The notes beneath the pieces were generated by a model, which was given only the letters and a program-made list of their open reading frames with translations, searched no databases and had not been told where the DNA came from. The translations under genes were made by a program, and so were the position numbers. Below are positions 9,010 through 16,934 of a stretch of DNA of 64,000 nt, in pieces (position 1 is the first letter of the stretch; every line of letters starts with the position of its first letter). Source of the DNA: Agarilytica sp033852165. Its GTDB lineage: Bacteria > Pseudomonadota > Gammaproteobacteria > Pseudomonadales > Cellvibrionaceae. The stretch is from positions 23,941 to 87,940 of the forward strand of contig JAWSUZ010000082.1 of assembly GCA_033852165.1 (NCBI GenBank), written 5' to 3'.

Positions 9010-9440
9010 GTGTGTGTCGCATGATTTGAGGGCGCTATATTATTGAGCTGGTTGCGTTGTTATAGGCTTGCTTAGCCTCGTTAGCTTCTTGGCTTATGAG
9101 GGTGGCATAATGAACTAATAGACGGTTTATATTGTTTGGGTTGATCCGTGCGTCGTTGATTTGTCCTGTTCGACAGCTGCGCAGCTCTGTAAGCCGACAG
9201 TTTATCTAGGTTTGAAAAGGGGGGGCCGAGCGCTTCGTTCTCGCTGTAATTGTGAGTTCTGCTCAGTTGTGGTGTGTAGGTGCTAAGCAATAGACGTCAG
9301 GTGCAACTGTTTACGTTGAGTTGCTGCTACCAAGCCCTAGTATCCATTTTTTCGAGGGTGTTTAGGTCTGACCTAAATGGTGGGCTTTCTGTCATCCTGT
9401 TCCCCGTGAGCTTGTTGGATCTAAGGGCTATTTCCTGTTG
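9010..9440. other. Intergenic stretch between pilA terminator and tfpZ 3' end
   Basis: About 430 bases without a credible gene. The only structure noted is an exact 17-base palindrome at 9361-9377 (TTTAGGTC, T, GACCTAAA). It lies beyond the stop of convergent tfpZ and lacks a T-run, so it is not a standard terminator. No tRNA cloverleaf was recognised. Confidence 0.55.
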
Positions 9441-10127
9441 CTATAGTGATTTATAAATCGTCAGTATTCCGGTTGTTGTGCTAAAGCAGGCTTCACCTGA
9501 AGTATGTTTGGTCATTAACGGCAGCGAAACGCACTGATTTTTTTGATTCCTTTCCCTTCCTTCTAGTAGCCACTGTATGGCAGTATCACTATCGCTGCTT
9601 ATGTTGCGGTATAGGTCCAGCCTAAGTTGAAGCGGGAGGTTCTCGGTCATGCCTGTTGCTATGGCCATTGCTTGGATGGCCCCGTTGTCTTGGGGTAAAT
9701 CCATATAGGCGATCTTCGGATAATCAGAGTCGAATTTGTCGTAGTCAATATCATAAATTTTAGCCGTTTTGATTTCGGCTGCGGTAATAACGTGTATACC
9801 ATCGTACGACAGTAGCTGGAATACAGGGCGCTCGTTGTATACAAGCCAGGTGCCGGCACTCAAGGCGGTAAGCTGTATTAAGCCAATGATAGATAGGTCC
9901 ATTTTTAGGCTTTTTTTACTTGGGTTGAATACCATGAGGGTGAGTAGTGGCCCCAAAATCAAATCAACGCCAGCAACAATTTTAATTCCTTGATAGCCTC
10001 CCATTTGGATGAATATACCTGGATACCATACAAATATTATTATCGAAAGTAATACCAAAAAGATGATGAGGCTTAAAAACAGGTGAATGCCAAAAGCTTG
10101 CCATCGATTTTTAACGTTGAATGTCAT
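9441..10127 (-). CDS. tfpZ: TfpX/TfpZ family type IV pilin accessory protein
   Basis: Accessory inner-membrane proteins of this family are encoded beside particular pilin alleles in Pseudomonas and Acinetobacter and modulate assembly of that pilin. The family signature is clear: GGYQGIKIVAGVDLILGPLLTLMVFNPSKKS, followed by LSIIGLIQLTALSAGTWLVYNERPVF. There are about three N-terminal membrane segments (10-35, 42-64, 76-96), then a soluble C-terminal domain with two cysteines. It starts 6 bases after nadC, so it is in the nadC transcript, and it converges on pilA rather than following it in the same direction, the more familiar arrangement. Confidence 0.88.
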   Translation of the reverse strand: MTFNVKNRWQAFGIHLFLSLIIFLVLLSIIIFVWYPGIFIQMGGYQGIKIVAGVDLILGPLLTLMVFNPSKKSLKMDLSIIGLIQLTALSAGTWLVYNERPVFQLLSYDGIHVITAAEIKTAKIYDIDYDKFDSDYPKIAYMDLPQDNGAIQAMAIATGMTENLPLQLRLDLYRNISSDSDTAIQWLLEGRERNQKNQCVSLPLMTKHTSGEACFSTTTGILTIYKSL

Positions 10128-10133
10128 ATTTGC

Positions 10134-10976
10134 TCACACTACTCTAAAGGAAAGGTCGATAGCCGTAACGCTTTTGGTTAGGCCCCCAAATGAAATGTAG
10201 TCAATATTATAGCTTTTAAATTTGGCAATATCTCCAATCGTCATGTTTCCAGAAAGCTCATACTTGACTTCACCCTTATCAATCCCCTCGAGTGCAGCCA
10301 ATTTCTCAGCGTCAAAATTATCCAACATAATAATATCCGCCCCAAACAAAAGCGCCTGCTTCAGCTCATCAATCGTCTCAACCTCAACCTCAACCGCTTT
10401 CCCCGGGTTCAACACCCGAGCCGTTTCGATAGCCTTCTGAATCGACCCGCAAGCCGCAATATGATTCTCCTTAATCAAATACGCATCAAACAACCCAATA
10501 CGATGGTTATGGCAGCCCCCAGTCGCAACCGCATATTTCTGCGCGGTTCTCAGTCCTGGAATAGTTTTACGAGTATCCAGCAACTTAATGTGCGAATCAG
10601 CAAGAGCAGCCTGATATTCATGAGCTTTAGTCGCAGTAGCCGTCAATAGCTGAAGAAAGTTAAGCGCAGTACGCTCCCCAGTAAGAAGTGAGCGAGAGTT
10701 GCCGGAGAGCGTCACTAAGGTTGCTCCAGCCTTTACAAAATCTCCATCCTCAACCTGCCAATCCAGGGTGACGCCAGAATCCAACTGTAGATAAGTTTCT
10801 TCAACCCATGCACGCCCACATAAAACACAGTCTTCACGCGTAATAATCCGAGCATTATCCGTCTTGCCTGCAGGAATCAGTTGGGCGGTGATATCCCCGG
10901 AGCCAATATCTTCTGTAAGGGCTGTCGTTACGGATTTCGCAATATCGTTGCGGATGTCATCTAGAGTAATGTTCAT
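10134..10976 (-). CDS. nadC: Nicotinate-nucleotide diphosphorylase (carboxylating) NadC
   Basis: NadC converts quinolinate and PRPP to nicotinate mononucleotide, CO2 and PPi in de novo NAD synthesis. The 280 residues contain the conserved ERTALNFLQ (written GERTALNFLQLLTATAT), the DTRKTIPGLR active-site block and GGCHNHRIGLFDAYLIKENH, then the C-terminal barrel with EVEVE and MLDNF. All the basic residues expected to bind PRPP and quinolinate in these blocks are present. It is 6 bases ahead of tfpZ. A nadC-pilin neighbourhood is common in Pseudomonas. Confidence 0.97.
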   Translation of the reverse strand: MNITLDDIRNDIAKSVTTALTEDIGSGDITAQLIPAGKTDNARIITREDCVLCGRAWVEETYLQLDSGVTLDWQVEDGDFVKAGATLVTLSGNSRSLLTGERTALNFLQLLTATATKAHEYQAALADSHIKLLDTRKTIPGLRTAQKYAVATGGCHNHRIGLFDAYLIKENHIAACGSIQKAIETARVLNPGKAVEVEVETIDELKQALLFGADIIMLDNFDAEKLAALEGIDKGEVKYELSGNMTIGDIAKFKSYNIDYISFGGLTKSVTAIDLSFRVV

Positions 10977-11122
10977 GCGGTAGGGGTCGTTTGGTTGAGG
11001 TGAATAACGTCGTAATCAGTAAAGTGGTAATAACCGTTTAGTAAAAAATACTCGGCAAAGAAGAGTCTAGTAAGTAAGTGCTTAAGAAAAACCGTTCACT
11101 TAAAAAGCCCAGCAAAATCAGT

Positions 11123-11629
11123 TTAGTAAATCTGCTTAATCGTCAATGTAGCGCCACGCTGGGTGAGCTCTAGATCTTTCAGTGCACTCATTCCGAGTAA
11201 TATATCAGTACCCGTCATACCGGGGTGAATCGAGGCGCGAACATTGTTCAGTTTGATCGTGCCAAGCTGGAGCGATTCTATCCGAGTGTCGCGGATGTCG
11301 ACAACTCCATTTGCTGTGATAGCACGTTTTTTTCGTCCAGGATTCAAGCCTAGCTTTTTGGCGAGAGAAGAGGGAACGGCGACATCGGTAGCGCCAGTAT
11401 CCAGCAAAAACACAACGGCTTGGTTATTGATTAGGCCGCTGGCGATATAATGGCCTTGTCTATTCTGCTGCAAAACAACTTCGCCAAGATCGTTAATGTC
11501 TATCGTCTGGTTGGGGTTGTGCTGTTTGTCTTCCCAGTTGCCAAATATTACGGTGAGACCAATGAGTGCCAAGACCCACGAAATGACCAGCATCCATTTG
11601 CCTATTTTCTTGTCCTGTACGTCGGTCAT
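11123..11629 (-). CDS. Membrane-anchored retropepsin-like aspartic protease (clan AA)
   Basis: The 168-residue protein has one N-terminal membrane segment (about 11-30) and then a single-lobe aspartic protease domain of the TIGR02281 type. The catalytic motif is FLLDTGATD with Asp77, and the second conserved hydrophobic-glycine motif is DILLGMSAL. Single-lobe members must dimerise to form an active site. The orientation predicts a periplasmic protease domain. It is a monocistronic-looking gene between nadC and the DUF1631 gene. Substrates of this family are unknown to me. Confidence 0.85.
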   Translation of the reverse strand: MTDVQDKKIGKWMLVISWVLALIGLTVIFGNWEDKQHNPNQTIDINDLGEVVLQQNRQGHYIASGLINNQAVVFLLDTGATDVAVPSSLAKKLGLNPGRKKRAITANGVVDIRDTRIESLQLGTIKLNNVRASIHPGMTGTDILLGMSALKDLELTQRGATLTIKQIY

Positions 11630-11886
11630 TGCGATTTAGTGGGGTTCCATCTGTAGGAGGCTAGCTTTGTTATGCTATCAATTTATAGGTTCTAGATGCA
11701 TTATTGCGAACTAGCGTGCCAATTTATTTAAACTCATCATTTGTTAGCTATTTATTTTTCTGTGTGTGATACATTTCTCTTTATAGACTTAACACCTGTG
11801 GTCATTACCTCCCGTGCATTATACTCTATCAAGGCTCTGTGATTACGTAAGCCCGATGTCCGCAGAAGGTGTAGGAGGTATGGTTG

Positions 11887-14499
11887 GTGCCTGAACGTGC
11901 GAAGCAAGATACTGATGCGAAGGTAGTGCATTTGGAGCCAGAAAGTCAAAGAATTGTGCGAGCCAAACTCGCAAGGCTGCCCGCTGCCGTGAACGCTGTT
12001 CACGAGAAGGGCCGATTTCTGGTGCTCAACTTACTCAAATCCTTTTTTGATCGTGCAGATGATTCCCTTTTTGAATTAGCCGATAAAGCCCAGTCTAACC
12101 AAGAACAAAACCTCTACTTTGACTCGATGCGCGAAGTACGTGTCCAGCGGCGTGGTATCGAGAAGCGCTTTGGCGATTCTATCGACATCGCGTTTTCGGA
12201 TCTGATCTCAACAGAGAAGACTCCCCCCTTAGAAAGCCATCAGCACTTCTCACCAGACACCCTCTCTCTCGTTGAAAATGATGAGCTTGAAGAGATCGTC
12301 GCCGTTGATACTTCAGTGGCTCGGGCGAATCAAAAATACGGTGAAGCTGTTCAGCTTATATCATTGCGCCTTGATAGCTTGCTTCCAGTTAAGGTCTACC
12401 AGAAAAATAACCCGTTAGGACCAGACCTTCTTTGCGCCACTTTTATGGATGAAGTGAAAAAGCTGGATGTGGGTATTAGAGCTAAGCTGGTTTTATTCAA
12501 ACTTTATGATAAAGCGGTCGTTAGCAAGTTGAGTGACGTTTATGGCCCCGTTAATGACTTATTCTGTGATCATAATGTTCTCCCATCGCTGGCTTCTAAT
12601 GCTGGTGCTCGCGGTCGCAGAAGGGGCGATGTTCATGGGGATGCGCTAGATGCAGATGCTGCTTCTTTGGACTCCTCTCTAGAGTCAGATTCAGTACAAG
12701 CTTCCCCAAATGTCAGCCCTGAAGTTTTATCTACCCTAAAAAATATGCTAGGCGAGCGCGTTTTGTCGAACCCCTCGGCGTCTTCCCAGACTCAGGTGGC
12801 GGCCAATGAACTGATTAAGTTACTTTCAGATATGCAGCACATGCCAGCTGTGACGGATAATCGTGTCGCTATCAATGTGAAAGCTTTGCTGGCGCAGTTA
12901 CAGCAGCAAAACGGTGTAACCAACCGTATTGGCCAGGTTGATGACCAGGTGATGAATCTGGTGAACATGCTTTTTGATTTTATTCTTGAGGATCGTAACC
13001 TTGCAGCGCCGATGAAGGCCTTGATTAGCCGCATGCAGATCCCGATTATCAAAGTGGCTGTGGCGGATAAATCATTTTTTACTAAAAGCTCCCATGTCGC
13101 GCGAAAGTTGCTCAATGAGATGGCTACAGCAGCGATGGGCTGGACTGGAGATGACAATTCATCTCAAAAAGATCCTCTCTACAAAAAAATTGAAAGCATT
13201 GTTCGACAGTTAATTGAGAATTTTGAAACAGACTTAGGTGTTTTTTCAGAGCTGCTGGCTGATTTTTCTGCATTCTTGGAAAAAGAGAAGAAACGAGCGG
13301 CAGTTCTAGAGCGCAGAACCATTGATGCTGAAGATGGGAAGGCCAAAGCTGAAGTCGCGCGAACGACGGTTGAGTTGGAGATGGAAGTTCGAACGGTTGG
13401 CCTACAACTACCGAAAGTCGTTAGTGACTTGATTAAAGATGCCTGGAGTAACGTATTGTTCGTTACGGCATTGAAATATGGCTACGAAGCTGAAGAATGG
13501 GAAACCCAACTTTCAGTATTGGAAGAGCTCGTTTGGAGTGTGCAGCCTCCTCGAACCTTAGAGCAGCGTCAAAAGTTAATCAAAATTGTCCCTGGCTTGT
13601 TACGAAAACTGCGTAACGGTCTCGACACTATTTCATACAACCCTTTCGAAATGTCCGACCTATTCAAATCTCTTGAAAAGGTTCATATTGCCTGCATCAG
13701 GGGGCAGTCACGGGCTAGAAAGGCTAATCAGAAAGCTTCTCAGGCAGCGGTTGCTCAGCAATCGGCGGCCCAAAAGTCTCCTCAAAAGCCAGAAGGCTCG
13801 AAACCATCTGTTGGCCGAGAGTCTGCTGCTCAAAGCGCTAATCAGCAACCTACTGTTTCCGCTAAGCGTCCGATACCTAAAAAGCCAACTTCTAGACCCG
13901 AGCCGACCGAAAGCTCTAATGATATTCCTGCTCGTAGTCTTAGTGATTTGGCTCAGGGCGTTGAGCTGTCAGAGCTTGACGAAGTTGATAAGCTGCTCTC
14001 ACTGTCAGAAACGGAAACGGCAGGCGCGCAATTAGGCTCTGGATTAGTTAACAGCCCTGAGCGAAATAACAGCCCTGAGCGAAGCAACAGCCCTGAGCGA
14101 AGCAACAGCCCTGAGCGAAGCAACAGTCCTGAGAGAAGCAACAGCCCTGTGCGCACAGATCAGAGTACTCGCTCTGCAAGCCCCGAACCTACTAAGGCTA
14201 TAGAGCCTCAAGTCTTACCCAGCGACGACCCCTATATGAAACAGGCCAGTGTCTTTTCTCAGGGTACTTGGTTCGATATGGAGAATGACAAGGGCGAAAA
14301 TATGCGATGTCGTTTGGCCGCACTGATAAAGCCAACAGGTAAGTACATCTTCGTGAACCGCAATGGTATGAAAGTCGCGGAGCATTCTCAGCAAGATTTA
14401 GCTTACATGTTAAAAAACAGTACTCTACGCTCACTTGATGACAGCATATTGTTTGATCGAGCACTTGAAACGGTCGTTACCGGTTTACGTAAGCTATAG
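11887..14499 (+). CDS. DUF1631 family protein with C-terminal PilZ-like region
   Basis: A cytoplasmic protein of about 870 residues that matches the DUF1631 family by its N-terminal block (RLPAAVNAVHEKGRF, LFELADKAQSNQEQN) and its helical middle (about 300-620). A low-complexity Gln/Ser/Pro region (about 620-770) with a perfect hexapeptide tandem repeat leads to a compact C-terminal beta-rich domain starting at FSQGTWFDM that resembles the PilZ-like end of this family. AGGAGG at 11873-11878 favours the GTG at 11887 (8 bases away) or the TTG at 11884. An ATG at 11880 gives only a four-codon frame. Function is not established; a c-di-GMP link is inferred only from the PilZ resemblance. Confidence 0.83.
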   Translation: MPERAKQDTDAKVVHLEPESQRIVRAKLARLPAAVNAVHEKGRFLVLNLLKSFFDRADDSLFELADKAQSNQEQNLYFDSMREVRVQRRGIEKRFGDSIDIAFSDLISTEKTPPLESHQHFSPDTLSLVENDELEEIVAVDTSVARANQKYGEAVQLISLRLDSLLPVKVYQKNNPLGPDLLCATFMDEVKKLDVGIRAKLVLFKLYDKAVVSKLSDVYGPVNDLFCDHNVLPSLASNAGARGRRRGDVHGDALDADAASLDSSLESDSVQASPNVSPEVLSTLKNMLGERVLSNPSASSQTQVAANELIKLLSDMQHMPAVTDNRVAINVKALLAQLQQQNGVTNRIGQVDDQVMNLVNMLFDFILEDRNLAAPMKALISRMQIPIIKVAVADKSFFTKSSHVARKLLNEMATAAMGWTGDDNSSQKDPLYKKIESIVRQLIENFETDLGVFSELLADFSAFLEKEKKRAAVLERRTIDAEDGKAKAEVARTTVELEMEVRTVGLQLPKVVSDLIKDAWSNVLFVTALKYGYEAEEWETQLSVLEELVWSVQPPRTLEQRQKLIKIVPGLLRKLRNGLDTISYNPFEMSDLFKSLEKVHIACIRGQSRARKANQKASQAAVAQQSAAQKSPQKPEGSKPSVGRESAAQSANQQPTVSAKRPIPKKPTSRPEPTESSNDIPARSLSDLAQGVELSELDEVDKLLSLSETETAGAQLGSGLVNSPERNNSPERSNSPERSNSPERSNSPERSNSPVRTDQSTRSASPEPTKAIEPQVLPSDDPYMKQASVFSQGTWFDMENDKGENMRCRLAALIKPTGKYIFVNRNGMKVAEHSQQDLAYMLKNSTLRSLDDSILFDRALETVVTGLRKL
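14050..14157 (+). repeat. 18-bp tandem repeat inside the DUF1631 gene
   Basis: Six adjacent 18-base units (consensus AACAGCCCTGAGCGAAGC) encode the hexapeptide NSPERS. The three middle units (14068-14121) are identical, and the flanking ones carry one to a few substitutions. Because the unit is a multiple of three, copy change alters linker length without frameshift. Confidence 0.93.
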
Positions 14500-14613
14500 C
14501 GCTTGCTCCGTGTTTTCAGCGCGGGCTCCCCTCATTGCTCGAAAGGATAAATCCCCAGCTATACTCCTCGACCCAGCCCGTAGTATGATCAGGAAAAATA
14601 ACGAGATTTCCGC

Positions 14614-15171
14614 GTGATCGAAAACGGTTGGTGGTCTAAAGCAAAAAAGCTTCCTTCTCCAAATTACGACCAGCGTCCAGATGTCGAGATCGACGCTTTG
14701 GTTATTCATAATATTAGCTTACCTCCGAATCACTACGGCACGGGCCAAGTCCAGCGTTTTTTCCAAAACCAACTTGATTGCAGCGAACACCCCTATTTTG
14801 AATCGTTACGTGATATATGTGTTTCAGCCCATGTATTTATCGAGCGCGATGGCGATGTGACCCAATTTGTCTCTTTTAATGAACGTGCATGGCATGCCGG
14901 TAAGTCTGCTCTGAACGGCGCCTCGGATTGCAATAATTTTTCAATTGGAATCGAGTTAGAGGGCTGTGATGATCAAGCCTATAGTGATGCTCAATATGAG
15001 AGCCTGCAAAAATTGACGCAGGTAATTATGCTCGCCTACCCATCCATAAGCGTTGATCGAATTGTGGGCCATAGCGACATAGCGCCGGAAAGAAAGAGCG
15101 ATCCAGGAGCTGCCTTTGATTGGCTGCGTTACCGAATAAGTATTAACCAAACACCATCGGGGGAGCCTTAA
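14614..15171 (+). CDS. ampD: 1,6-anhydro-N-acetylmuramyl-L-alanine amidase AmpD
   Basis: AmpD cuts the peptide from 1,6-anhydroMurNAc in the cytoplasm during peptidoglycan recycling; its loss raises AmpR-activating muropeptides in species with inducible AmpC. The 185-residue protein shows the zinc amidase fold with His32 (LVIHNISLP), the central block AWHAGKS and NNFSIGIELEG, and the C-terminal ligands in VGHSDIAPERKSDPG (His about 152, Asp about 162). It starts at GTG; no ATG fits. ampE follows after 2 bases, and ampG is 1.8 kb downstream, so the block is a recycling unit. Confidence 0.95.
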   Translation: MIENGWWSKAKKLPSPNYDQRPDVEIDALVIHNISLPPNHYGTGQVQRFFQNQLDCSEHPYFESLRDICVSAHVFIERDGDVTQFVSFNERAWHAGKSALNGASDCNNFSIGIELEGCDDQAYSDAQYESLQKLTQVIMLAYPSISVDRIVGHSDIAPERKSDPGAAFDWLRYRISINQTPSGEP

Positions 15172-15173
15172 GC

Positions 15174-16010
15174 GTGGAGCTTTTTATTGTTGTCATTGCC
15201 ATACTGTTTGTTCAGGTTTGGGGGGCTGAAAACCCCCTTCACAAGGATGATTGGTTTCAATCTTGGTTAAGGCGTGTAGAAGTCTATTTTTCTGCGTCTT
15301 CAGCGGCCTTTTTTATTCTGGCAGTCATCTTACCTTTGCTGATTCTGGGGGCGGTTCTGTATATGATTTCGATTCAGTCCTATTGGCCAATCGTGCCTAT
15401 TGGCGTACTAATCCTTTTATATAGCCTCGGAAGGGGCGAGTTTAGCGAGATTGTCGCTGAATACACACAAGCCTGCTATAAAGAAGATTGGGAGTCTGGA
15501 ATTAATCGTGCTGGTGGTTTGGGAGTGAGTGTTGAAGGCATTGCTCGCGATGACTGGATAACATTGCATCAGCACGTGCTAGAAGAAGCGGCTTATCGTG
15601 GATTTGAACGTATGTTTGCTGTGCTATTTTGGTTTTTGGTTTTAGGCCCCGTGGGCGCGCTTTTGTACCGGCTGACCTTCTTATTCCATGAGTCTAAGCA
15701 GGGTAATACAGCTGCCAATAAGTTTTTATGGTTAATCGAATGGCCTGCGGTCAGAATTTTAGGTTTGTCGTTCGCTATGACGGGTAATTTTGTTGGCTGT
15801 ATACGCCGGTGGCGAGAAAGTGTGTTGTGTATTACTCGGCCTACGCAAATGACAATAGGTCAGTCAGTATTGGGTGCTTTATCTGTTGATGACGACACAA
15901 CACAGTCGTGTGAAATCACCCGAAAAGAGTTATCCCTAATGGATAAACTTTATCGCAGGACGCTATGGTTTTGGTTGGGGGTATCGGCAATCATCATTAT
16001 TGTAAGCTGA
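15174..16010 (+). CDS. ampE: Inner-membrane regulatory protein AmpE
   Basis: AmpE is an inner-membrane protein of the AmpE/CobD-CbiB fold encoded after ampD; its exact role in beta-lactamase signalling is unsettled. The 278 residues show about four membrane segments (1-15, 43-65, 68-85, 140-165 and a last one near 260-278) and the family blocks NPLHKDDWFQSWL, EEAAYRGFERMFAVLFWFLVLGPVGALLYR. It starts at a GTG 2 bases after the ampD stop with GGGGGAG just upstream, so it is translationally coupled. Confidence 0.92.
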   Translation: MELFIVVIAILFVQVWGAENPLHKDDWFQSWLRRVEVYFSASSAAFFILAVILPLLILGAVLYMISIQSYWPIVPIGVLILLYSLGRGEFSEIVAEYTQACYKEDWESGINRAGGLGVSVEGIARDDWITLHQHVLEEAAYRGFERMFAVLFWFLVLGPVGALLYRLTFLFHESKQGNTAANKFLWLIEWPAVRILGLSFAMTGNFVGCIRRWRESVLCITRPTQMTIGQSVLGALSVDDDTTQSCEITRKELSLMDKLYRRTLWFWLGVSAIIIIVS

Positions 16011-16012
16011 AT

Positions 16013-16777
16013 ATGATCACTATTGCATTTTACAATTTGAAAGGCGGTGTTGGTAAAACAACGACAGCCGTTAATTTGGCTTATTTGGCTGCCGAAGCCA
16101 AAAAAGACACAGTGCTTTGGGATTGGGACCCGCAAGGCGCGGCAAGCTGGTATTTAGGTGCTGATTCGGCTAAATCCAAGTCGATTAAGTTGTTAAATAA
16201 AGGTGTGCCCATCGGTAACCTAGAAGTAATGTCCCCATTTGAGCATCTTACCTGTATACCTGCCGATTTAAGTTTGCGCTCTGCAGATATTGAATTGGCC
16301 GCTACAAACAATGCGCGGCGATTTATTCAAAAGTTGGTTCAGCCTCTGAGTGAGCACGCTTCTATTGTGATCTTTGATTGCCCCCCCTCTCTTTCTCCGT
16401 GTACTGAATACATTCTATCGGGCGTAGATTTAGTATTGGTGCCGATTATTCCTAGTCCCATGTCGCTTCGTGCTGCAGAGCAGGTAGTGACATTTTTTGA
16501 AAAGAAAAAATACGCTCCGAATAAAATTGTTGGTTTTTTCAATATGGTGGACGGTCGCCGAAAATTGCATAAAGAAACGCTGGCACTCTCCAAAAAATTG
16601 CCGATTAAAATGTTAAGGACGTTCGTACCCATGGATTCTGCGGCTGAAGCGATGGCGGTCAAGCGAGCGCCACTGACGAGCTATTCTAAAAATGGTCGCG
16701 CGGCTTTTGCATACCGGCAATTGTGGAAAGAAATTGTTCGGATAGTGAATGCACGACGCAGGGAAAAGGAGTCGTGA
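16013..16777 (+). CDS. Orphan ParA/MinD-family ATPase
   Basis: A 254-residue deviant Walker ATPase: KGGVGKTTT at residues 10-18 with the signature lysine, a WDWDPQGAA switch (Walker A'), and IVIFDCPPSLS (Walker B). Such proteins dimerise on ATP and position cargo on nucleoid or membrane. The start is the ATG at 16013, two bases after the ampE stop, although the same frame extends upstream. No parB-like gene, centromere-like repeat or conjugation gene is near, so it is not the chromosome segregation ParA. Its place in the ampD-ampE transcript suggests an envelope-related cargo, which is inference. Confidence 0.88.
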   Translation: MITIAFYNLKGGVGKTTTAVNLAYLAAEAKKDTVLWDWDPQGAASWYLGADSAKSKSIKLLNKGVPIGNLEVMSPFEHLTCIPADLSLRSADIELAATNNARRFIQKLVQPLSEHASIVIFDCPPSLSPCTEYILSGVDLVLVPIIPSPMSLRAAEQVVTFFEKKKYAPNKIVGFFNMVDGRRKLHKETLALSKKLPIKMLRTFVPMDSAAEAMAVKRAPLTSYSKNGRAAFAYRQLWKEIVRIVNARRREKES

Positions 16778-16934
16778 ACGATTGTTAAATAGCTGGAAGC
16801 AAATACTCTTTCCATCTTGCTTGACCTATCGGTTATTCTATTGCGGATAGTGCGCTGGATTACGTAAACATCATTTATCGCTTGAATACTATATCGAAAC
16901 CAAGCGTATTTATTAATGCCGCCCCTTTCTGTAT

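Noticed and set aside
9081..9290. 69-residue minus-strand frame between pilA and tfpZ
   Set aside because: No ribosome site, no recognisable composition or family, and low complexity. Not supported as a gene.
13953..14156. Leu/Gly repeat protein on the minus strand within the DUF1631 gene
   Set aside because: It is the antisense reading of the 18-bp tandem repeat, so the apparent protein repeat is a by-product.
14500..14613. Promoter-like TTGCTC / TATACT before ampD
   Set aside because: The gap of 19 bases and weak -35 make it no better than chance.
16778..16934. Possible promoter TTGACC with a -10-like element before ampG
   Set aside because: The spacing and -10 match are too weak to claim.
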